From: Bacteroidia bacterium
GTDB taxonomy: Bacteria > Bacteroidota > Bacteroidia > Bacteroidales > Marinifilaceae
NCBI GenBank assembly: GCA_025999735.1
Contig: BNXR01000078.1
Span: forward strand, 1-9,740
Length of the DNA stretch: 9,740 nucleotides
Direction: 5' to 3'
The position numbers and the translations under genes were made by a program. This document shows, in pieces, positions 1 through 7,839 of the stretch. The number at the start of each line of letters is the position of its first letter. Position 1 is the stretch's first letter. Under the pieces are notes generated by a model. It did not search any database. It was given only the letters and a program-made list of their open reading frames with translations, and was not told the origin of the DNA.

Positions 1-87
1 TACACGAGAACTGATTGCCAGCATACCCGGCTCTGTCAAAATCGAAGTCTGTTGTACAGTACAGCCGTTGAAATCACTAACTGTCAG
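1..87. repeat. Exact inverted copy of 1145-1231 at the contig's left end
   Basis: Base p of this segment is the complement of base 1232-p for all 87 positions, and the match stops at 88. Its partner is inside the fourth SprB module, about 1 kb away. Read in the gene's frame this segment gives no SprB-like peptide, whereas good SprB homology begins shortly after 88. This points to a chimeric junction (amplification or assembly), not to a real part of the gene. Confidence 0.92.
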
Positions 88-3000
88 TTGTACTATTCCT
101 TCCACAACACCAATAGCAATCACCAGCATAAGCAGCAGTCCGATTCACTGTTTGGGCGGCTGGGACGGAAAGATATTCCTGCAAGCGACTGGGGGCACCG
201 GAACTTTAGTTTTTTCCTATTACAAAAATGTAGTCCCAGTGCCTGGAATTTTAGTTATGTCCTCTTATAGCTTGCCCACTGCATCACCCACGATATCCGA
301 TTTATCGGAAGGCGATTACACTGTTCGTGTGCAGGATGCTTTGGGATGTCATGCAGGAGGTGCTGTGGAGACAACATGGCCTATAACCGTTGCAAACCTT
401 AGCACTTCGGCGTTACAGATTAATACAGTTGGCTATCCGCAAGACCCTTCAGGCTATGGACTTCGCAACGGCAGGATTGAAGTGGCCGGTTATGGCGGAC
501 AAGCTCCCTATAGTTTTGTATGGACGAAAGCGCTCGACCCTTCGTTTGGGGGCACTGCCTCCTCGTATAACAATTTAGCAAGTGGCGATTACAGTATCAC
601 GGTGAAAGATGCCAATTACACTAGTGCCAATCCACAGAATTTCACCAATACGCGTGGTTGTACGGATGCGTTCACTATTCATTTAAGCGAGCCGGCCCGT
701 TTAACGGTTACTGCAATGCTCACGAAAACGATTGTATGTAATGGATTGAAGACCGGTGCGGTAAAGGCTGTTGTGGCGGGTGGTGTAGGAGCATATAAAT
801 ATACTTGGGAGAAGCAGGAGAATAGTGGTTTTGTGAACATTCCTGTCAGTATCTTTGAGGTAGGTGATAAAATGGAGAACCTTTCTGCCGGTAATTATCG
901 AGTTACTGTCACGGATGGGAATGGGAATAAAGCTACAGCTGCAATTTCGTTGCTACAGCCGGAACTTTTGCGTATCAGTGATATTCTTTCGACTAATTCT
1001 ACTTGTAATGGTAGTGCAAACGGTAGGATTGCAGTATCGGTGCTTGGTGGCACACGACCCTATCGTTACATTTGGGGTGCACCTTTAAATATATCCATAT
1101 TAGATGTTCCGCGTATAGAAAATTTACGCGCAGGAACTTACCCTCTGACAGTTAGTGATTTCAACGGCTGTACTGTACAACAGACTTCGATTTTGACAGA
1201 GCCGGGTATGCTGGCAATCAGTTCTCGTGTAACGATTCCATCCGGTTATGGCCTTAGTAATGGTTCCATTTTTTTGGATGTTACGGGTGGCACGAAGCCT
1301 TACACCTACAGTTGGGGAACTGATTTAGGAACAGCCTCCATGTTACAGGGGCTGTCTGCCCGCGAAGAGGACTTTCGGGCAAAGGTTACGGATGCTCACG
1401 GTTGCACGAGTATGCATACCGTTCATTTAACAGAGCCGGCGGAATTGCTCGTTACGGTGACGAATACGAGCCTATTTTCTTGTACGGAATTGAATATAGG
1501 GGCTATAACAGCTGTTGTAACGGGTGGAGTTGGGTCTTATAAATATCGTTGGGAGCAATATGTGGATGGAATATTTTTGCATATTCCTATCAGTGCTCCT
1601 GTCAGTGATATAGGTGTAGGTGATAAAATACACAGTTTATATGCCGGTAGCTATCGAGTGATTGTCACGGATGAAAATGGGAATCAAACTACAGCTGATA
1701 TTGTGTTGCCGCAGTCGGATAATTTGCGCATAAGCGGCTATTTATCTGCGAAACCGTTGTGTTTTGGTGGTGATGATGGTAGAATAGAAGTTTTGATAGC
1801 GGGAGGGATGCCCCCCTATTCATTTGTTTGGGGTACTGATAGTCTGCCTGGTACTGCTACTTTGGGAAATATCGGTGCAGGTGATTACTATTTACAGGTC
1901 ACGGATGCCAAGGCTTGCGTTGTTCAGGGGACGAGCACTTTGTTGGAGCCGGAACCGCTGACTTTTACTCATTCTGTGCAGATACCCAGTGTGTATGGAG
2001 CCGGTGATGCCTCCATAACGCTGTATCCTCAGGGAGGTACACCACCTTATACTTACCAATTGGCGAGGTACGATACAGTGATAGGGCGTATAGTGATAGG
2101 TGTGGTGACGGGTGCGGTGACGGAAACTATTTTTAAAAATTTATGTGCAGACACAGCCGCTTACGCAGTGACAGTAAGAGACTCTCATGGTTGTCAAGTG
2201 GAGGCTTCCGTTTTGATATATAATCCGTTGACAGTCACGGTGAATGTACAAAAGCCTATTTCTTGTTATAGCGATACTGACGGTCAATTACAGTCGGTGG
2301 TTAGCGGTGGAAAGGGTGCATCGTATCGCTATTCATGGTTTCAATGTGTTATCGGGCAGGAATCAAAAAAATTGGAGGTGCAAGATACGGCAATTTTATG
2401 CGGTGTAGGCGATGGAGAGTATTGTGTTTTGGTAAATGATGGTGTGGACACGGTACTTGCTTGTTTCATTTTTCTGCAACCAAGCAAGTTGACGTCGGGA
2501 ATTGACTTTCATCATCCCGATTGTAGAGATGATACGAACGGCTGGATGGAAGCAACGGTGTTTGGTGGTACACGTCCTTATCGTTATGTTTGGGAGTGTA
2601 TATTGGACACTTCCGAGATTTTGGAAACCCCGCGTTTAGAAAATTTACGTGCAGACACTTATCTGCTGACAGTTAGTGATGCACATTCTTGTATTGTGCG
2701 AGATACCCAAACGTTGTTGGAACCTGATAGTCTGCTTATTAGTCCTCGTGTTAGTTTTCCTTCAGCTTATGACGGCGATGATGGTTTCGTAACATTGCAA
2801 GTTGCGGGTGGCACGCGGCCATACACCTATTATTGGGATTCTCGGGCGGATGGAAATATTGGGGACTCCACATTGAGCGGTTTATCAGTCAGGGAAGACT
2901 TGATTCCAGTGATGGTCAGAGATGCTCATGCTTGTACGGCAAGTAGTGCGTCAAAAATGTACAATCCGATTGTATCGATTGTATCGGAAAGTGGCCTCAT

Positions 3001-4228
3001 CATCTGTTCTGGTGAAGAAAATGCAGAATTGAGTGTGTATGTGAAAGGTGGTGCCGGTGTTCCGTATGCCTTTCAATGGCTTTATGTTGTGGATGAAGAT
3101 TTGATGTTTCCACTTATTGGGGATGATTCTGTTTTATCTGACTTGGGAGTGGGTATTTACCGTGCAATGATTACTGATACAGAGGGTAATACAGCATGGA
3201 CAGCCGACCACGTGATACGTTCTCCGGATTCATTGGGTATGTTGGTGAGTTCACCAGATTTGCTGTGCAAGTACGGCACAGACGCTTGGGCGGAAGTTTT
3301 TCCGGTAGGAGGAGATGCACCGTACCGGATAAAATGGTATAACAGCGACACAACGCGACGTATAGAGCAGTTATCTGAGGGCTATTACACCGTAAAATTG
3401 ACTGATGCCCGTGGGTGTTTTGTGAGCGAATATGTTCGGATTCAGTCCCCTGAGGCGGTGACAGTGAATATAGGTGTCAATAAAACATTATGTAAATGGC
3501 AAACGCATGAATTACACCCACTTAGTGTTGAACCTATTGTTTCTTATCTATGGGTTCATGATGGGAATTTTTTGTCCGCAGCCTCCTTTATTGAGGTTTC
3601 CGAACAAGGGAATTATCGTGTGGAAATCACGACAGACAAGGGATGTCACGCGGAAGATACGGTCTTCGTCACGAAGTCAAATCAGGATATAGAGGTTAAT
3701 TTTGCGATGGCGGCGAAGGTGGAAGTAGGTAGTCCTCTGAAATTGGTGAACACGACGGCACCAGCACCTGAGTTTGCCGAGTGGATTGTGCCGACAGATG
3801 TGGATGTGGTGGTAGTGAGTAGGGATACGATGCGCTTGGAAGTGCTACTATTTGCCGTGGGCACTTATACATTCGGGTTGCGGTCGATGGTTGGAGAATG
3901 TGAAGCGTTAATGTACAAGACGGTAGAGGTTGTCAGCGAACTACCAGCAGATTTCGTTGCGACACGTGCAGCGTCTTTGCATATAGCGGGCATCGCTATT
4001 TGGCCGAATCCGACATCGGGGGATTTTACAGTGGGCGTGCGTTTAAGTCAGTCGAGTGATGTGATAGTACGTTTGTACACTCTGAGCGGTCAGTTGCTGG
4101 ATAGCCGCTTTTATGGGGAATGTGCTGATTGTGAGTTAGAATACAATATTGATTTAGTAGGTGGCATGTATATCTTGCAAGTAGAATGTGCAAATGAATC
4201 GAAAGCAGTACGCTTTTTGTGTGAATAA
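88..4228 (+). CDS. SprB-repeat surface protein with T9SS sorting domain (3' part, N-terminus missing)
   Basis: About 1,380 residues of a giant secreted adhesin-like protein. From 149 to 3418 there are 13 SprB-type modules, each with a core like C-x-G-x-x-G-x-I, GGTxPYxYxW and L-x-x-G-x-Y-x-V-x-V-x-D-x-x-G-C. Two divergent Ig/PKD-like domains follow (about 3490-3680 and 3698-3945), then a type A T9SS sorting tail (3977-4225) with WPNPTSG and GGMYILQV. Known family role: SprB-repeat proteins are exported through the outer membrane by T9SS and act as gliding or attachment adhesins; a role in gliding here is only inferred. The frame is open to base 2 and contains a TTG at 68. Bases 1-87, however, are an inverted copy of 1145-1231, so those codons are not genuine and no start codon is present. 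The true gene extends upstream by an unknown length. Confidence 0.9.
149..3418 (+). repeat. 13-module SprB array in A-B-C order, about 750-nt super-period
   Basis: Modules measured from first conserved position to last: A 149-349, B 452-661, C 737-928, A 1004-1171, B 1244-1405, C 1481-1684, A 1760-1918, B 1991-2194, C 2264-2449, A 2522-2692, B 2765-2935, C 3005-3190, A 3266-3418. Type A has Cys at both ends. Type B begins with YG or YD instead of Cys but ends in GC or AC. Type C starts with Cys but ends in GN or GV in place of GC. C-type starts recur every 744, 783 and 741 nt. DNA similarity is still visible, for example 1110-1160 against 2630-2682. Confidence 0.85.
3977..4225 (+). other. Type IX secretion C-terminal sorting domain
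   Basis: The last 83 residues match the Por secretion tail (type A) pattern: an IWPNPTSGDFTV start, then a V-x-V-R-L-Y-x-L-S-G-Q strand pair, and a final D-L-x-G-G-M-Y-I-L-Q-V strand. In this family the domain directs export across the outer membrane and is cleaved when the protein is anchored to the cell surface. The extreme end, RFLCE, lacks the common basic KLVK-like finish but is within normal variation. Confidence 0.88.
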
Positions 4229-4337
4229 AAATGCCATGTCGTTCAGCTGTTCATAGTCGCGAATACGGTCGAAAGCAATATTTCCTTTGGTTCCGTGTAA
4301 AATTACGTTTTTCAGATGATTTTTGAAAAACTTTCTG

Positions 4338-4345
4338 TACTTTTG
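4338..4345 (+). promoter_or_regulatory. Probable -7 element of slyD-aroC promoter
   Basis: TACTTTTG fits the Bacteroidetes -7 consensus TAnnTTTG and lies 62 bases before the slyD ATG. No TTTG is found at the expected 19-21 nt upstream; the only nearby TTTG (4322-4325) leaves a 12-nt spacer. The call therefore rests on the -7 box and its position alone. Confidence 0.45.
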
Positions 4346-4407
4346 CACTTCATAAACGAAAATATAAGCGAAAATATAGATAAAAAACAAATGAAATAAT
4401 ATATAGG

Positions 4408-5016
4408 ATGGTTACAAAAAATAAGGTAGTATCGCTTAGTTACGAGTTGAGAACAGAGCCGAATGGAGAAGTATTAGAGGTTGCCACATCAACCGAACCG
4501 CTAGAATTTATCTTCGGACAAGGGCAAACATTAGAATATTTTGAATTGAATTTGTTAGAAAAGAAAAAAGGTGAGCCCTTTGATTTTAAGTTGGCGGCGG
4601 CAAATGCGTACGGAGAAAGAAATGAAGAGTTAGTAATTGATTTGCCCAGAGAAACATTTAAAGAAACGGATGCCGAGGATTTGCGTGTGGGTAATGTTTT
4701 CCCGATGCAAGATAGCATCGGCAGGCGGATGCAAGGAACAATCGTGGAATTTAATGATGTGGAAGTTCGGATAGACTTAAACCACCCTTTGGCGGGAAAA
4801 GACCTCTATTTTAAGGGACAAGTGGTGGGTGTGCGGGATGCCACAGAAAAAGAATTAGAGGCATTGGCATCCCATAAATGCGGATGTGGATGCGAGATGG
4901 ACGGTTGCGACTGTGAGGCGGGAGAGTGCTGCCCTCCAAATGCACACGGTCACGGATGTTGCGAAGCAGGAGAGTGCTGTCCTCCAACTGCACACGGTCA
5001 CGGAGGTTGCTGCTAA
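4408..5016 (+). CDS. slyD: FKBP-type peptidyl-prolyl cis-trans isomerase, SlyD-like
   Basis: 202 residues. SlyD proteins catalyse prolyl isomerisation, chaperone folding clients in the cytoplasm and can deliver nickel through a metal-binding tail. The FKBP fold is split as usual: residues 1-70 and about 126-150, with IDLNHPLAGKDLYF as the family hallmark. An IF (insert-in-flap) chaperone domain lies at about 73-125. From residue 156 the tail is extremely Cys/His rich, with 13 Cys and 5 His in 47 residues, and contains a 16-residue tandem duplication. The start at 4408 is directly followed by the conserved first strand, and a -7-like box lies 62 bases upstream. aroC begins 4 bases after the stop, so the two are probably co-transcribed. 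Metal specificity cannot be read from the sequence. Confidence 0.93.
   Translation: MVTKNKVVSLSYELRTEPNGEVLEVATSTEPLEFIFGQGQTLEYFELNLLEKKKGEPFDFKLAAANAYGERNEELVIDLPRETFKETDAEDLRVGNVFPMQDSIGRRMQGTIVEFNDVEVRIDLNHPLAGKDLYFKGQVVGVRDATEKELEALASHKCGCGCEMDGCDCEAGECCPPNAHGHGCCEAGECCPPTAHGHGGCC
4912..5007 (+). repeat. 48-bp tandem duplication in the SlyD metal-binding tail
   Basis: Units 4912-4959 and 4960-5007 encode CEAGECCPPNAHGHGC and CEAGECCPPTAHGHGG. Most differences between the copies are silent third-position changes; the coding changes are Asn/Thr and Cys/Gly. The peptide is therefore better conserved than the DNA. Each unit supplies a CC pair, an HGH motif and one or two further Cys. Confidence 0.9.
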
Positions 5017-5020
5017 AAAA

Positions 5021-6094
5021 ATGGGAAATTCATTTGGGACAATATATAAACTAAGCTCTTTCGGAGAATCACACGGTCCGGCGGTTGGTGGTGTGATTGA
5101 AGGCTGTCCTGCCGGTTTAGAGATTTCGGTGGAGAAAATTCAGGCGGAGTTAAATCGACGACGACCAGGTCAAAATGCGCTCTCTACACCCAGAAATGAA
5201 GCGGACAGTGTCGAAATTTTGTCCGGACTATTTGAAGGGAAAACTACCGGAATGCCAATTGGCTTTATCGTTCGGAACACCGACCATAACAGCAGTGCTT
5301 ATGAGCATCTCAAAGACACGTATCGTCCGTCACATGCGGATTATACGTGGCAACAAAAATATGGACTGCGTGATTACAGAGGAGGAGGTCGCTCGTCCGC
5401 AAGGGAGCATATTTCGCGGGTCGTTGCTGGAGCGGTTGCCAAACAGTTCCTTGCTCTTAAAGATATAAAAATCAATGCCTATACCTCGCAGATTGGGGAT
5501 ATTACCTTGCCGATTTCATACAAAGAATTGAACATTGAGACTATTGACAATCCTATTAATTGTCCCGATGCTGCTATTGCCGAGCAGATGATGGAGTTAT
5601 TGAAAACGGTACGGGCAGAAGGGGACAGTGTGGGCGGTTGTGTGAGTTGCGTGGTACGGAATATGCCGGTTGGCTTGGGTGAGCCGGTTTTTGATAAATT
5701 GCAGGCACGCTTGGCGTTCGCTATGATGGGTATCAATGCTGCCAAAGGATTTGAATATGGCGATGGGTTTGCCGTAGCGGCAATGAGGGGGAGTGAGCAC
5801 AATGATACATTCACGCTCAAAGCCGGTCGTATTGCACCCTTGACGAATCATTCAGGTGGCATACAAGGGGGCGTTTCCAATGGTGAGGACATCTTTTTCA
5901 AAGTTGCTTTCAAGCCGGTGCCAACGATTATGCGCGAGCAGCAGACAGTGACAATGCAGGGAGAGCCATTGACATTGCAAGCGGGGGGAAGGCATGACGT
6001 GTGTGTGGTGCATCGTGCTGTACCAGTGGTAGAAGCCATGACTGCTATGGTACTGATGGATGCCCTGCTTGCGGACAAAATTGGAAAAATATGA
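5021..6094 (+). CDS. aroC: Chorismate synthase
   Basis: 357 residues, the usual length for the family. The enzyme converts 5-enolpyruvylshikimate-3-phosphate to chorismate with reduced FMN, the last step of the shikimate pathway leading to aromatic amino acids and related products. Visible hallmarks are FGESHGPAVGG (14-24), RRRPGQ (47-51) followed by STPRNEAD, RPSHADYTW (102-110), GGGRSSARE (121-129), NHSGGIQGG (276-284) and GRHD (323-326). The frame stays open upstream to 4886, but that stretch overlaps the SlyD tail out of frame. The ATG at 5021, followed by GNSFGTIYKLSSFGESHG, matches the family N-terminus and is chosen. It lies 4 bases after the slyD stop, which suggests translational coupling. 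The gene ends 12 bases before the convergent metK stop. Confidence 0.97.
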   Translation: MGNSFGTIYKLSSFGESHGPAVGGVIEGCPAGLEISVEKIQAELNRRRPGQNALSTPRNEADSVEILSGLFEGKTTGMPIGFIVRNTDHNSSAYEHLKDTYRPSHADYTWQQKYGLRDYRGGGRSSAREHISRVVAGAVAKQFLALKDIKINAYTSQIGDITLPISYKELNIETIDNPINCPDAAIAEQMMELLKTVRAEGDSVGGCVSCVVRNMPVGLGEPVFDKLQARLAFAMMGINAAKGFEYGDGFAVAAMRGSEHNDTFTLKAGRIAPLTNHSGGIQGGVSNGEDIFFKVAFKPVPTIMREQQTVTMQGEPLTLQAGGRHDVCVVHRAVPVVEAMTAMVLMDALLADKIGKI

Positions 6095-6106
6095 CGTCAA
6101 ATAGTA

Positions 6107-7396
6107 TTAAATTCCAAATTCTTTTTTGATAATGTCCTTGTAATCTAATTTTTCCCAAGTGAACAATTCAACCTCTTTTTCAACGGTAGGCCAATAATCG
6201 GAGGTATATACCTTTTTCACAATCTGTGGTTTGCGTCCCATGTGACCGTAGCTGGCAGTTTCAAAGTAGATTGGATTTCGTAATTTCAGTCTTTCTTCAA
6301 TTGCTTTGGGGCGGAGGTCGAAAATTTGTTCAATCTTAGCCGCAATTTCCGCATCCGTTAATTTCACTTTTGAGCTGCCATACGTATTCACGAAAACTCC
6401 TACCGGCTTAGCGATACCGATGGCATACGATATTTGTATCAACACCTCGTCTGCCAATTTCGCAGCCACCATGTTTTTGGCGATGTGGCGGGCAGCGTAC
6501 GCAGCCGAGCGATCCACTTTTGAAGGGTCTTTACCGGAGAATGCACCTCCCCCGTGTGCGCCCTTGCCACCATACGTGTCAACAATAATTTTTCGTCCCG
6601 TTAGGCCTGTATCGCCGTGAGGACCACCGATTACAAATTTTCCCGTAGGGTTCACGTACAAAATGAGGTCTTTGCTAAACAAATTCTGTACTCGTCCCGG
6701 TAGTTGAGCCTTCACACGTGGCAAAAGGATGTCCGTGATGTCTTTTTTGATCCATTCGACCATTGATTCATCGGCCTTTAACTGCGCTTCTGCTGTTTCA
6801 TCCACAGCCTTAATAAAGTCATCGTGTTGCGTAGAAACGACGATGGTGTGGATGCGCAAAGGCTTGTTATTCTCGTCGTATTCAATGGTCACTTGCGATT
6901 TTGCATCGGGGCGTAAATACTTCATCTGCTTCCCCTCTTTGCGGAGTTGTGCCAACTCAAACAGCAGTAAGTGTGCCAATTCTAAGGGTAAAGGCATATA
7001 GTTATCTGTTTCATTGGAAGCATATCCAAACATCATCCCCTGGTCGCCAGCACCTTGTTCCATCGGATCTTCACGCACTACGCCACGGTTGATGTCCGGC
7101 GACTGTTCGTGGAGAGCGGACAAAACCCCACAACTATTGCCGTCAAACAAGTACTCACTTTTCGTGTAACCGATTTTGTTGATTACCTCTCGTGCAATCC
7201 GCTGAACGTCAATATACGTTTTTGTTTTAACTTCACCAGCAACGATTGTCTGACCGGTAGTCACCAATGTTTCGCAAGCCACTTTTGCATTCTCGTCAAA
7301 AGCGATGATGGCATCCAAGATGGCATCTGAAATTTGATCGGCAACCTTATCAGGATGCCCTTCTGATACTGATTCTGAAGTAAATAAATAACCCAT
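6107..7396 (-). CDS. metK: S-adenosylmethionine synthetase (methionine adenosyltransferase)
   Basis: 429 residues, in line with the somewhat long Bacteroidetes versions as I recall them. It makes SAM from ATP and methionine in the cytoplasm, supplying methyl groups. Hallmarks are [15 protein letters not shown] near the start (His14, Asp16, Lys17), [12 protein letters not shown] (GAGDQG at 115-120), [14 protein letters not shown] (258-270) and the P-loop-like GGGAFSGKD (282-290). The start ATG at 7396 is the family start ([16 protein letters not shown]). Upstream on the same strand are a consensus Bacteroidetes promoter and a SAM-II-like riboswitch, so expression is probably repressed by the enzyme's own product. 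It converges on aroC. Confidence 0.98.
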   Translation of the reverse strand: MGYLFTSESVSEGHPDKVADQISDAILDAIIAFDENAKVACETLVTTGQTIVAGEVKTKTYIDVQRIAREVINKIGYTKSEYLFDGNSCGVLSALHEQSPDINRGVVREDPMEQGAGDQGMMFGYASNETDNYMPLPLELAHLLLFELAQLRKEGKQMKYLRPDAKSQVTIEYDENNKPLRIHTIVVSTQHDDFIKAVDETAEAQLKADESMVEWIKKDITDILLPRVKAQLPGRVQNLFSKDLILYVNPTGKFVIGGPHGDTGLTGRKIIVDTYGGKGAHGGGAFSGKDPSKVDRSAAYAARHIAKNMVAAKLADEVLIQISYAIGIAKPVGVFVNTYGSSKVKLTDAEIAAKIEQIFDLRPKAIEERLKLRNPIYFETASYGHMGRKPQIVKKVYTSDYWPTVEKEVELFTWEKLDYKDIIKKEFGI

Positions 7397-7450
7397 AATT
7401 TAATTGTTTTATATAATTAATAAATTCTTTAGTACTAATTCTTTAGCTAA

Positions 7451-7501
7451 TTAAAAGAGGGTAAATTTTGGCGGGGTTGCAACGGTAAAGCGTTTTAGCA
7501 T
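7451..7501 (-). CDS. Possible 16-residue leader peptide starting inside the riboswitch
   Basis: On the metK strand an ATG at 7501-7499 sits inside the conserved AATGCTAAA segment of the SAM-II-like aptamer. It opens a frame for MLKRFTVATPPKFTLF and stops at TAA 7453-7451, 54 bases before metK. It is very short, has no recognised homologue, and its ATG is explained by the aptamer consensus anyway. It is listed because SAM-induced pseudoknot formation would directly hide this start. Confidence 0.25.
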   Translation of the reverse strand: MLKRFTVATPPKFTLF

Positions 7502-7540
7502 TTTTTTTCTGTGGTTGCAATCAGCCAAATCTCCACACCT
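7492..7540 (-). promoter_or_regulatory. SAM-II-like riboswitch in the metK leader
   Basis: Read on the minus strand, the P1 stem is TGTGG (7537-7533) pairing with CCACA (7514-7510). Between them is an 18-nt loop AGATTTGGCTGATTGCAA (7532-7515). An A-rich segment follows, then AATGCTAAAACG. This matches the SAM-II (metA motif) core as I remember it: GAUUU...AUUGCAA, P1 closing strand, then AAAUG..GCUAAAA. The second, pseudoknot helix can form as GGC and AUU of the loop with AAU-GCU downstream (7502-7497). Location, strand and target gene (SAM synthetase) all fit SAM feedback. The call is by eye; no covariance search was run. Confidence 0.82.
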
Positions 7541-7556
7541 TTTTTCTAAGCGGAGG

Positions 7557-7588
7557 CAAAGATAATGCTATATTTTTAAAGTTACAAA
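7557..7588 (-). promoter_or_regulatory. metK promoter (Bacteroidetes -33/-7 type)
   Basis: On the minus strand TTTG (7588-7585), a 20-nt spacer and TATCTTTG (7564-7557) match the Bacteroidetes consensus TTTG-N19-21-TAnnTTTG. Transcription would start near 7550-7553. That places the riboswitch P1 stem about 15 nt into the transcript and leaves a leader of about 155 nt before the metK ATG. Confidence 0.75.
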
Positions 7589-7710
7589 TTATGGTTAATT
7601 TTTTTTATAAGATGTCGCACCACTTCCAAATAGTAGGCATCGTACGCATAAATATTGAATTTGCAATCCAAATGAAGTGCCTGTATTATATCTACCGGCA
7701 CCAACGTATA

Positions 7711-7728
7711 GACACAAAATTTTGTGTC
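7711..7728. promoter_or_regulatory. 18-bp perfect palindrome over the -33 element (candidate operator)
   Basis: GACACAAAATTTTGTGTC is a perfect inverted repeat with no spacer. Its right half contains the TTTG used as the -33 element of the rightward promoter. That position is typical of a dimeric repressor site. No regulator family is recognised. Confidence 0.45.
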
Positions 7729-7751
7729 CTACAATATTTATCTTACTTTTG
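7721..7751 (+). promoter_or_regulatory. Promoter of the AddB-like gene
   Basis: TTTG (7721-7724), a 19-nt spacer and TACTTTTG (7744-7751) match the Bacteroidetes housekeeping promoter. Transcription would begin near 7755-7758, giving a leader of about 80 nt before the ATG at 7840. Confidence 0.72.
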
Positions 7752-7839
7752 CGTTCCTGATTTGCCCTATTTGCAACACCCCCCCTATATATGCACATAA
7801 TATATAAGGAGGAAAACTTTAATTAATTAATAAATACTT

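Noticed and set aside
68..87. TTG at 68 as the adhesin start codon
   Set aside because: It lies in the inverted-copy segment 1-87, and the protein clearly starts mid-repeat with no signal peptide.
4886..5020. In-frame upward extension of aroC to an ATG at 4886
   Set aside because: It overlaps the SlyD Cys tail in another frame; family members begin at the MGNSFG-like sequence encoded from 5021.
6081..6127. TTGGAA...TTCCAA hairpin followed by TTCTTTTTT as aroC terminator
   Set aside because: The stem is only 6 AT-rich bp with a 25-base loop containing a TGACGTCA palindrome; too weak to call.
7423..7446. Direct repeat AATTCTTTAG (7423-7432 and 7437-7446) in the metK leader
   Set aside because: Short and AT-rich; no function can be argued beyond chance.
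7591..7800. Two opposing ORFs of about 68 codons in the divergent intergenic region
   Set aside because: They lie across the predicted promoter and palindrome, have no recognisable motifs and look compositionally like non-coding AT-rich DNA.
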